NCBI GenBank assembly: GCA_016165875.1
Contig: JABBOT010000080.1
Coordinates: forward strand, 38,663,101-38,727,100
DNA: 64,000 nt
From: Acanthopleura granulata
Lineage: Eukaryota > Mollusca > Polyplacophora > Chitonida > Chitonidae
Direction of reading: 5' to 3'
Position numbers and translations under genes: made by a program. The notes beneath the pieces are model-generated. The model made no database searches. It saw only the letters and a program-made list of their open reading frames with translations, and was not told the DNA's origin. This document shows, piece by piece, positions 1 through 12,600 of this stretch (positions within the stretch are counted from its first letter, which is position 1; every line of letters starts with the position of its first letter).

Positions 1-2610
1 CGGGGAGATTTGTCACGATTAGAAATCACCACGCATGTTGTATACATTCTGAGGCAGAAAAGTGCTGAGAATATAGCTCGAGAATCCAACTTTGAAGGGT
101 ACATTAAAGGTGTGTTTTTTAAACATCATTTAAGGCCAAACTACAGATGGGATAGGAGCCCGAAGTGATCGTGAAATTCATGATCATTGACAGAAAATTT
201 TCGCCAAAATGGGAGTGTAATTAAAAAATAAAAGCTTTGGCTCAAAGATGTTTTTTTCCCTAAAATTAGAACTTTCGTAAAAGAATTCTTTAAGAGGACC
301 GTGGCAATATAGGATAGGAATGGCTAGAAGAGGGGGTATGTGTTGAGATGAGATACAGTTTTCTCACGAATAGAACTACTTATTATATGGGTGATGTTTT
401 AAACAGCTACTTTATAAATTTTGCAATGAAGTCTCACAGACATCTGACGTAACATGGCGGCGAGAGGTATTTGTGTAACATTACATCAGGCAAAAGTGGA
501 AACGAAAGAGTTTGTTTTTGTCCATACCATCGTCCAAAATTTGGAAAAAAACTTTGCTGTTGCCATACTAACTGAAAATGATTTAGGAAAACAGACTAAA
601 CTGTCTTGATTCCTATTTTTCTTAAGATAAAAAGGCTTTGGAAATGGAGTATATCTTTCCAACTTTGCATTTCATTTGAATGAAAATCAATAAAAAGAAC
701 TTAAAAATTAAACCACAGAGACAATGGCCAATTTTGCAGACACATGGTATTGACTTCACCTGGTAAAGGAGATGTGCGTGTCAGTTTTGTTTTTAGAGTG
801 GCAGGTTTATTCACAGGCCTGTACTGACGTTCGGCATAGGGCTAGAAAATCTGTGATGTATACCTGAACAGTTACCTGTATAATGTCATTAAAATGGGAT
901 ATAAATTAAATGTGAAATGCAGAGATTTTCACCATAATGTTAGCTTGTAACAAGGCAGAGGCCTAGGTGAATAAAAGAGAGTTGTAATACTACGGCCTGA
1001 TTATGTAAATTTATAGGAAAAGCATTTGGCGACGTTTTGCAAATACTCCATGACGTCACTGAGACCCCAGTTTATTCATCATGCAGGCCGGAATTCGATG
1101 ACGTCACGGAAAAATCTTACTTCATCAGGCATGCGTGAGTTACAGGCTACGCTGATTGTTCATTCAGGACGCATTCCGAGATCGCAGTCGTAACAGAGGG
1201 TAAACTAAGTACACAATAATTATATGTACAAGGAGCCATAACTGTCTGAATTAACATGGACAATTTCATTTCGTTTAAATTGTTCGTATAAATAAGCGCT
1301 AGTTCCAGTCATGCACAGAAATGGAAAGGTAAATTCAGCATCAATCTGTTGTATCTGTCACTCAAATTTAAAGCACATTTAAGGCTCAGATTCAACCATG
1401 TTTTCATTGACGGCCTTTCATGCAGGTTAATACAAAACACGCAATCTGACCAAACCATGTGTTATACGCGTGTAATAATACGCTAATGATATCATGACAA
1501 ATTTCAACTACCTACTCATGGAAGTAAGTGCAACAGTGCGAATGACCAAAGGTTTATCAGGCTCCAATAAGTTGGCGAAATAATGAGGATATGGCGACAT
1601 TTAACAAATTAACACAGTACACCACCGTTATTTTCGTAATTGCTCTTGTTCAGATGGAAATCTCATTTACCACGGTAGAGCTATTGTAGCTGCCTGTATC
1701 AATCTTTCTTTGTGTTAGGATTTTTCCGGCTATACCAATGTAGGCCTAAGCTATATGAGCTGTACAGTATTTAGTACGTTCACTTTCTGACCAAGGCGAT
1801 CGTTAAAAAGAGTCAAAAATTATTTTTAGCGCGAAAACTAGTCAATACAAAAGACTACAGCCAGCAGGGTAGAAGCAGAACAGTGACGACAGTGTGATAG
1901 TGTACGGGAGAATGGCCACACATAACCGGTGAAATTCGGCCACGCGTCAGTTTACCTCAGATTAGCGTTCTATATCCTAATTCTTCATGAAAAACAGCGA
2001 CTGACACGCCCCCCATCCCCGGGCGTACACTGATGTTTATTGCAAATTATTAGACGTCACTTGTCTAGAATTATTCAGAATGCTGTGTTGTCATCACATA
2101 CCCGAAAAGAACACAAAGAGACCAAGCCTTGTGTGCTAATTATAATCCACCTGCATAGAGAGTAAAACGGGTACATCATAGAGCATCACCTCTAGCTCCC
2201 TCCGACGAAACTTTATGGGTCCTAACAGGGGTGGATTGGTCATACGGGCATTTGGGCAATTGGGTAAAAAAATGAGCCGTTTGGCTGGATAAAAAAATGC
2301 CAAAAAAAAGAAGAAAAAAAATGAGCCAACTAAGAATTTGGAGGCTACCTGGATTGGTGTCAAGATCCAGCTCGCTGCTAGTTCCTAACACAGTCTTAGT
2401 GCCCGTTACTGTTGGTCATCAGAACTATAAATAACGATAACTTGATTGTCGCCAACATACATCTTTAGCTCTGTTTTTGTGAAATGTAATTTTCAAAAAT
2501 CTGCCTCGACTAAGAGGAACTGAATTTTTTTGACTACATACACGTACCTTATTGATAACTGGTAAGTAGTGTTTAATTGTAATACTAGTATCTTTCTATA
2601 TTTCCCTAGC
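1..2610. other. upstream region without an assignable gene
   Basis: No coding tract with plausible splice sites was found here. Two perfect CRE-type palindromes (TGACGTCA) lie at 1051-1058 and 1099-1106. A module at about 1866-1990 matches dispersed repeats at 17.5 kb and 56.9 kb, and a short word at 2041-2070 (ATTAGACGTCACT) recurs at about 61.5 kb. Low-complexity purine/T tracts lie at 2285-2325. The promoter of the following SLC6-like gene may lie here, but no TATA box or initiator is convincing. Confidence 0.5.
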
Positions 2611-2710
2611 TCTGCCGTTTGTTCAACGAAGCGTTCACACTGTAAACACGGCTGGGTGGCAAAATCGACTACTGAAACAACCATCTTTAGTCCTCAGCAA
2701 CAACAACAAC

Positions 2711-5700
2711 ATGTGTGTGAGGAACAACTCCGATTCTCCCCCGTGGCACATTATCCACTTCCTGTTGATTGGACTCTCGGCCTTTTCCAGTCAACAGAGA
2801 CTGTTTATTGGCAGTAAGTACAATGTTTCTGGGGGAACCCGACGATTTTGTAAGCATTTTCACTGGTTCTGTCATCCTTCACCGAATTCTCCCCAGTGTC
2901 ACAAAGCAGGAGGATGACAAAGACGTTTGGTCTCCCAACTCTGAAAACTGTACATTACTGAGATATTTTGACAATAAGTGCATTTAGAAGCAAGTAAATG
3001 CCATAAGTATTACTTTTGGTGCTGAAGCTTCCAGTAGGATATCATGCACCCTCTGTAATTTAATACACTTTCCAGAAAACGACAAAACACCTTTCTGAGA
3101 CCAGCAGATTTGTTACAAAAAGACGCAAGGGAAACTTTAGCATGGACGAAACTTTAGGTCAATTGCAATAATCCCAGGAATAAATGTAGCCTCTTGTTTA
3201 ATATATATCAATATATGTATGAAAGCTTTGTGTGTCTCAATATTGTCTGCAAGATCCAGTGAAATTGTATGCTTTATCATAATTAATTTTTTTTTCCAAC
3301 AGGCGAGGTCTTCGTAATTGAAGCTATAACAGCTACTTTCATAGTGATACCCATCCTGTTTATACAACTGAAGTTAGGTGGAATGGCCCAGAAGAGCGTG
3401 TATGGTCTCTTTCACGCTTACTTGCCTTTGTTACGAGGTACGTGAAAAACAATAGGAGGTAGGGTTTTTTTCACTCAGTTCCCATCCGACATGACGTCAC
3501 TGTATTTATAAACACCCACATCTCTTGAAATTTTCTGCACTATATTCGGACAAGGGAGTTTTAAGCACACGAATTAGTGATACCAAGTCTTTCTGAAATT
3601 CGGACAATTGCTTTTTTTTTCTATAATAAATGCCAAATGGTTAATTAAACAAAATCATTTTTGCATCACAAGGTAATGATTATTTAGTCGCTCATGATGA
3701 CATCATGTAGTCGTAAACTATAAGGTTTTTAGCACCTTTTCACAGATTAAGTATTCTTTTTTAACTATGTTGACCAATCCGTTCGCCCTGTGTCAATGAC
3801 AACAATGTATTCTTGTGTTCCGCCAGGTGTCGCTGTTGTTCTCCTCGTGCGAATGTTCATTCTCGGGACATATTGGGCAGCATTACCGGTGTATTACATT
3901 TGCGTAGGGTTCGCTTCTGTGAGCAGCCAGGGAGAGGCTATCTCAACATGCAACAATGCATGGAACACAATGAATTGTCGAGACGATTTCAGTCAATCTC
4001 CGGCCTACGACTTCAGGAAGTAAGTGTACGAAAAAACAAAAAAACAAAAAAAACAAAAAAAAAGGGAAGAAGAAATGCTTCAGTTGGCTCCCTGTGGGCT
4101 AATGAGTATGGTAAGTAACCAAGTGCACTTTCTGACCAGGAGCTTGTTTATATTTTGAGGCGGGAAAGTTTTGAGGGCACGTCATGATGAGTTAAAGTAT
4201 TTACTGCATGACGTTGCTGTTTCATTCACAAGTATAGCGTGTTTAGTTACAGGACTATCCGCTGGGCGCTGGAAAACGCGAGGCGGCACGGAGTTTTGTG
4301 GGACAGACGCTGAGGAAGAGTTTGATATAGATGAATTTACTTCATAATCTGATTGCATCTAAAGACTCTTCGTCTTCATATGACTGCAAAGTTGCTGAAT
4401 AGGACTTGAAACCTAAGTATACATAGATGCCTGATCTGATTTCTTCTGACATCACTACTACATTTGCTTGTGCAAGGTTTGTTAATATCTAAAAAAAAAA
4501 AAGAAGAAAAAGAAAAAAGAAAAAACAGATTTTGCACTTGTGCACCGTTTGGTGTACTACTTAATTTTATAATACCAAATAAATAGCTGCACGAAGTACA
4601 CGTTAACGTCCTGACACCTTCCTTATTGCCGAGACAGCGGTTTGTCCACTATTTATTTATTCAGCAGCACTCAAAAATATTTCACTTTTATGACCGCGGC
4701 CAACATTATTGTTGGGGAAAAAACCTGGCAAAGCCTGGGGGAAATTCATGGTCATCTCCAGGTTGCTGGTAGTCGTGCGATTGGCAGGGTATGCCTACCA
4801 GTCTTTTCAACACCAGTCTTTTGAAATCCAGCGAGTGAATGATTTACCGCGATGCAAGACTTGACCAGGATATATCTTTATCCCTTGAGAGCAACAGCAA
4901 CTGTGAGATAGCAGATCTGAAAAACAATAAACGTTAACTTTGATAATGTTCCAAATATATCAGACCAGTTCTAAGATTTACATTCTAGGTCATTAAAGAT
5001 GATTTCAAGAATAGGTGATACGTAATTTAGGTTGAGTATAGATGTAGACATGGTGTATAACACATGGTGTTTATGTGCTAGCACTTCGTTCACACTATTG
5101 CATTTACGAGCTGTACAAGCTGTATTTGCTTTACGATATTCACATTACAAAGTTCACAGAATACCAACATTCCACCGTAATTACCCATAACTGTCCACTC
5201 GCACACATCAACCAGGCGTAACATTTACAGTGAAGCCTATATCGGGGCTTGAGCCCTATTATGCAGATCCTAATTGGTCAATTTTGCTACCTCCTTATCT
5301 TTCGTTACAACGCTGTACAGCAGCAAAAACGAGTCTCACTGTTGGATTTCATTCACATGGGTGTATGTTATGTACAAGCTGCTCTAAATAAAGTACACCA
5401 GAATTCAACACAAAAATCACCGATATGCCGGCATGCACAAGCCGCAACGCTTATGAACATCAAAAATGTACCCATCATGAACAAGAACACAATCGCCACC
5501 ACCACCACCAACAACAACAACCAGACCGTCCTCATATATAACAGCTGGTCTGAGCTGAAAACAAGCAAAAGTATATGATGTGTAGGGCGGGTCTTGGCCG
5601 AGTTATCAAAATGTGTATCAGGGCCGTAGATTCGTATTTTCTTCATCGAAAACTGTTCACTTCTCCGTCCTAAGCTCTTACTTTATCTGCTTTCTTAGTT

Positions 5701-8700
5701 CTTTAGTTGTTTGTGTTGAACATTGTTTTAGCAATTGCTTTTTATTTATCTATTGATTTGATTTGATTTGATTTGATTTGTATTTTACGCTCTACTCAAG
5801 ATTATTTCAGTTGTACAATGCCGGGCGGCATTAAGGTGGGAGGAAACCGGACAGAAACAGAGAAACCCACCACCATCCGCAGGTTGCTGGCGGACCTTCC
5901 TAGGCAACACTGGAGAAGGAAGTCAGCATGAGCTGAACTCACAGTGAATGCATTAGTGACAGGTTACTTTATCATTGACGCCCATGTGGAAAAATGTTGA
6001 AAGCGACGTATAACTAGCAAGTTAACAGAAAATCATAGCTGGCCTTGACGTGCATCCATTTTATCCTACATAGATTCTCTTCTTGACTTTCAGTGATACT
6101 ATATATAGGACTTCAAGTCGGACGTCACCTGTCGAGGAATACATTGCGTAAGTTTTGAAACTTTTATACACATTTTCTATGCTTTCAAAGACTTAGTCAT
6201 CCGTAGCCGGGTTCTCCATACCGGTTGTTCAAGCAGTGGACAGAATCACTAGTTTTGACTGTGTGTGTTTTCATGTATATCCATGTATAATAAGCCAGTA
6301 TAATAAAGCTCGGCGTACACGAGAGCTTCAGAGAAAAGACAACGAAAATATAACCAAAGTTATTTCATAAGAGGAGTTCATGTAGACCTAAAAGGCCACA
6401 GCTGTTTCTTATGAACTTTCTTGGTAACTCTATAAATCGCCTTTTAATCTGGAATCGTTACGAGGCCACGATATACGCCCGTTTTACAGAAAGGGAAACA
6501 GCTTAATTAATACTACTTCTACAAATTTTTGAACTAGGAATGGGTGACGTCACATCGGAAACTGATGCCTCATGGTAGAAATATCTCGAGCTTGATTCGT
6601 TAAGATTGAGAGCATGGCTTATACAAAAATAAAAAATGACGTTTTTGAACTTAAAATGGGATTTTGATAACGGTCGAACCAAACTTTGATGGTGCGTAAG
6701 TCGTCACGTCTATGCTCAATTTAAGCCATACCGTCATCTGCGAATGGGACCAGTTGCGTACGACTAGTTGGGTTACATCTTAAAGGAAAATACCTCGTAA
6801 AAATGAAGATTTTTTTTTTTTTTTTTTTTTTGCCAAAATAAACGCAGTCAAATATTTGGTGGGTTTTATGAACCATATTGATAATGTGGTTTTCCAGTGA
6901 CGTCACACAACTTTTTGTACACCTTTATGTTCAGCTCTGAATATTGTTCTCCTGAAATGATTGCCTGTGCATGGAAACGCCAGTATATCATTAAATAAAG
7001 GCCATAGAAAAGTCGGCGTTACATCATAAATATGGTCCATAAAACCCACCATACAATCAAAACATCTGACTGCGTTTATTTTGGTAAAAGAAAAATCTAA
7101 AAAATTCAGTGAAGGTATTTTCAGATACAGTTGTTAATGGCCTTTTTACTCACCCTAAGTTCATTTATACGAGGCCTTACCTTTAAGCTCACGTGTATGT
7201 CGAGCTTTATAGGGATACAGAATGGACGTTGATTGGCTGATGGTGAAGATAGGGCTTCCAGGGCTAAACTCTGACTAAATCTGCCAGACCTAAAATTCAG
7301 CTTAGGCTAGCGAAAGCCTGGACTCGTAGATCCCTTTCACCAGCCAACCAGAAGCAAATTTGTATCCTTCAGAATGGTTTAGTTTTCACCGTGTTATCCA
7401 CAAGTAACGTGTAACTTTGTGTAAACCTAATGCACAATTTACAGCGTGTATTCAAGTTTTCAAGAGAGGCTTCAAGAGAGTATCCAGCTGTTACGGAAAC
7501 TCTCATCATACATGAAAATGGTTTAAATAAAACCGAAATATTGAATCATTTATCGCTTTACGTCATGTGTTGAAGTTTACACCACACTTTCCACCATACT
7601 CTGTTGTGGAAATTCTCTGTTAAAAATAGCTTCTATAGATAACACTGCGGGAAGATTTATTTTTGCCCGTATGCTTATTGTTATTTCTCGCTAATTTTTT
7701 TACAAAATTTTTCTACGTAGACTTCGTTTTGATTTTTCTCACTTATTTATGGTGTTGGGTGTTCATGCAGAAACCAATTTTTCGGATGGTCTGGCGTGTT
7801 ACTGGATGACTTAGGAGGTTTTAGCTATGGTCTTGGTGTTCCAGCCCTTCCCATCGCACTGGTTATCACGTGGATCTTCATCTTCCTGACTGTCGCCTTC
7901 GGGCCCCGTATATTTGCCTGGGTAAGTCATTTCATTGGGAGAACTGGTAAAATGAACATGAGCACGAAACGCAGCAGAGCCCTTCGGACCCCACATATTG
8001 GTATAATGTAATCAGCCATCAGCTGTATATATTAGGGCAAAGAAGACAAAAAAGAGACGAACCGGGAAAAAACCCGGTTTTCTGGACCTTTCCCCACGGT
8101 AACGCTCGACCAAGAACCAGAACTGTGCGGTCAAGGCTTTGTTGTGTAGTGTCTTGTGAATTCAGTTCCTCCACCCATGTACCTGACCGCCGACATGTGA
8201 GTGCAAAATTCTGAAACACAGCCATAGTTCCAATGAATTTCTACAGGGATAATTCATTCAGAATATTGTTCCTATGTGACTCAAGCCCGATATTTGTGTA
8301 CTGTCATTGATTTAGTAGACTGACTCTCTTCTTATAGATAATATCCATATTGGGTGTCATCACTATGTTCATCTTGATCGGTGTCCTCGGCTACGGGTGG
8401 AATGTTGTTGCCCAGAATGGAGGAGATGATCGTGCCGTGACGGCTTTATTGTACTACTATCTGCCAGATTTTCCCAAACTTGGGACCGTGAGTAACATAA
8501 TGACATGCTCTATACCAATCAAACGTACCAAGTATCAGTGGCTTTCGTCGGGCATTCCTTCCAATGTCCTCTATCCAAAAAGTGACCGCCATTGTATGAA
8601 TAACACATTCCTGAGCATGGCGTTGAACAACAATCAAAATAAATATATAAAATGCAATCAAGTGATGTGACGGAAAGTCCTTAATCTGCAAAGCCGAAGT

Positions 8701-9645
8701 TACCTGGTGCAATCTTGGTTTCCTAAGACTGAATCGGGTTTCCTCCAGGCACATAACTGGCCACAGTTTATGTATAATTGCAATATTTTTAAATACGTCG
8801 CTAAATCTATAATTAGTTAAAAATTAAAATCTGGTTGTACAGTTAAAAGTTTTGATATCACATCACAATGCACGTATATTTTTTCGCGCAAATTTGATCT
8901 TTTGACGTTTTTGTTGCAGTTAGACAGTTGGCCTCATTCTATAATAAGTTTAGGCTACATGATTTCTTTGTGGTTTGGTTCTTTACCAACATATGGAAAA
9001 CTTACCGGAAGTGGAAAGATATTTCCCAACATGTAAGACGTACTTTGTATATTTTTATAATTCTAAAAAAATCTGGACCAACATGACAGGGCATGTATGG
9101 TACATCATTTTAAGTTACTCTGTCTCACATTGTTACATATGTAACATTAGATTAATGTCAATCGTCTCTAGACCTGTGATTTTCTCAAAGTTTAATTCAC
9201 TCCTTGGCTACAATTTTGTATCTTGGTTTAGTATCTGTACCAAGCAACTTCCAAATGAGTGAATTCCAGTGCCTGGGTGAGTTCGTTTGCATAATACTGA
9301 TTGTTTTGGAATTTTACGAGGTTATATGTTATCTAAATTATATTAGCTCGAATAATGGGCATACTTTGTTATGGCGTTTTCATTTAGTTGTCAATCTGTG
9401 CAGTAGTCTGTCCGTTTGTAACCTTCCAGCAAACCTTAATAGTACATCTGCGGAATATCTTCGTTTATAGAGCTCTTAACAGTGCATATGTATGTATCTA
9501 CGACTGGATCGTAAATCTGTTGAAAATGGAACTCTTCTGCAATTGTTCGATATTTATGCCGATTTTGATGATATAATTCTTTTCCAATTAGTTTTCCGCA
9601 AATCTAAAGAAATGTTTAACAGGGAGCATTTTAATTAATCAATTT

Positions 9646-9696
<51 letters not shown>

Positions 9697-12600
9697 TTAT
9701 TTGACTGGTGTTAAAATGAAACTCGACAACAAATACATTACAGAGCTGTGCCCCTTTTTATGGGTCTAGTGGTGAGAATCGCCAGAGGCCCATTATAGAG
9801 GCATTAAAAAATGTGGAGAAATTTCCGGAAGTAGTTCCACCGAAGTACTCAGTGTAAGCACGTTTAACGAAATAGACCGTGTGTTATGGTCAAATATCAG
9901 CTTCCTTTCGTCCTGTTTTCTGCCTTGTTTTGATGGCATTTATATGCAATGATTATGCATTGAATAATTCTTTCAATAAAGTCTGGTGTGGTGCTTTCAT
10001 TTATTACCCTTTTATGTGACTAAAGATTATCGCATGCGCTTGGCTGGTTACGGTAAATGTCGCATATCAGTCGGTACCCTGACTGCCTGTCGTAGTGTAT
10101 GTAGTGAAAAAATTTGTCATCCAAGATAGCTTAAATGGATGTATTTAGCAGATCCTAATTGTGTTATAAATAAAGAATAATGTGAAAGTTCATTATCAGA
10201 CGGCGGATGTGCCATTTTATTTGATCTCTTGGGTTACTGCCCAAGAATAACGGCCTGGGCCAGAGTAAAAACCATCTAGATGGACTAAGAGTGTTATTTT
10301 ATAATTCTGACATTCATCGCAACCCTGAGCCCATCACCCGTTCTCTAGAAAAATCGCCGCTCTGACCTTGACCCAATGGGTTACTGCCCAAGGATATCGG
10401 ACAGGCACCTTGTCTATGACAGTTACAACCTGTGCGAATTTCCAGGCGATGTACAAGTCACTCGGGAAGTGTTACTCAGGGTTGGAAAACATGGAAGTTT
10501 TGTAAGTCAAGAATATTAAAAATAAAATGCTTCACTTCCACGACGGGGTCGCCATTATGGCGGGAGAAAACCGGGCTCTTCTCCCAGGGAAAAGCAACGA
10601 CCCGCCGGTCGCTCGCAGATCTTCCCGGGTACGTCCGGAAAGGAAGCTATGGTATGAGGTGTACTTGAACTGGACCCTAATGATGAGAGGCTCCTGGGTC
10701 ATTGTGGGCCCGATATCTTCTGGCTTAATCAGATCTATATGCAATTTTCTCTTTCCTTTTTCCAGCACATGGGTTTTTGTACTTGTCATCGCTGCGAATT
10801 TGCGCCACCTCCCGGTGTTAACCATTGCACCATATCAGTACGCGGCTGCCGTGCGGGCAAATCGGCCAATTGGAGGTGAGTTTTAGTAGAGGCTAAAAGG
10901 TGTATATGATAGTCGAGCTGTCACTTTATGGACATGCAGGTTAAAGAGGGGTGTACAGGCTTATAGGAGACGAATAACCGAGCAATTACTTAAACGTATA
11001 CAGAACAATGAAAATTATGTAATATAAAGACTACATCGTAGACTCACTCACAACCAGGATGGTATGACGGTTGGCAAATGGTCACACTTAACTGGTATAA
11101 TCCAGTGTCTTGTCAGCTTACCCCAGGTAGGGTTTTACATGTATTACCTTTCGGCTAATATTGGCCAAAGGGTATTGTCAGTCCATCCGTCTGTCTTTGT
11201 TAACGCGCTATATCTAGAACGGTTTAGCCGAAGTTTACCAAACTTATTCGACATTTACACTTCTTCATGGGGAAGAACCCTATTGATTTTCAGCGACGTT
11301 GATCTTTTCTTAAGATCATTGGGGTCATTTCATTTAAATTTTGTGAAAGGCTTGTAAACGCTCTACCTCCAGAACGGTTTAGACCAAGTTCACACTGATA
11401 GAAGGATTTGGTCGACACGACCAAAAAGAAAAAGCATTGGTCGTTGTTGACCAAAACAAACTTGGTACAGACGTGACCAGCCATAAATATTTGGGTCGCT
11501 TTCTCGATCAACATTCTTTTGGTCGAATCGAACACGTTTAATTTCGACCAACCCATTTAAGGTCAGACTGACCACAAATAACCTGGTCGAACTGACCACA
11601 AATAACTTGATAGGAGAAACTGCAAATAAGTTTGTCAAACTAATCCAGTAATTGGGCAGCCAGTGCCAGTTACTGGCTTTAAAATACCATTGTACATATG
11701 ATTCCTATCAATACAAACAGTCGGAAGTTTGTGCCTGCTTGTGGAAGGATGAGAGGTGTATATATACAATGTAGTTCGTCAGTACAGTTTGCAAAAGAAC
11801 ATTACAATCAGGTTTTCGAGGGGCTCAGTCGTTTAGCGCGCTAACGCAGCGCAATGACCCAGAAGCCTCCCACCAATGCGGTCGCTGTGAGTTCAAGTCC
11901 AGCTTATGCTGGCTTCCTCTCCGGCCGTAAGTGGGAAGGTCTGCCAGCAACCTGCGGATGGTCGTGGGTTTCTCTCGCAGTAGCAATTCCCTCCAAGTGA
12001 TCTTCCAGACCTTGGATTTACGATGATTTAAATTAGACTATAGCATAAGCCATCCCATCAAATCACAAAGTCTGGTGCTCTCCACCAACACAAAAAATAA
12101 AAAATAATTTTATGGAGCTGAAATCCCATTTATTACAATTAAAATGAATCAAGAAATTAACAAAGCATATAAAGAAATTATGTAAACAAGATGCACAGGC
12201 ATTTACATTTTTTTACAGATCAAGGTATCAAACCAGACAGAATAATATTTCACTGGTATATGTTAGCCTCGGTTCAGTCAAAGGCCTATATCCATCTCTG
12301 AATAAAAGCTAAGCTGCGCCACCACAGCACCTGCATTTCTGCACACTTTGGTGTTTTCCAGGAAACTGCCACAAAAGGTACACCAAGGAATGTCATCTGG
12401 AGAGACTCCGTTGTTTGAAAGCCTGCATCAAGCACGATATACTGCTTTGTACAAACTTGTGAAGCCACAATATTACTCTTTTGTTTCCATAAACATCTCA
12501 GAATGATCAGAAATGAATGGTTCCGGTCTAAACCACCATCTCAAGGCCAGCTTTCTTCTATGGCAGCTTGCTCCCATGCCTTCAGGTCTAGAAAATAAGA

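Noticed and set aside
1051..6905. CRE palindromes (TGACGTCA) as a coordinated regulatory array
   Set aside because: At least three of the five lie in or beside dispersed repeats, so spread by transposition is the simpler reading.
10527..10886. 119-codon plus-strand open frame as one gene
   Set aside because: The first half is a reversed SINE. Only 10766-10875 is coding, as SLC6-like exon 8.
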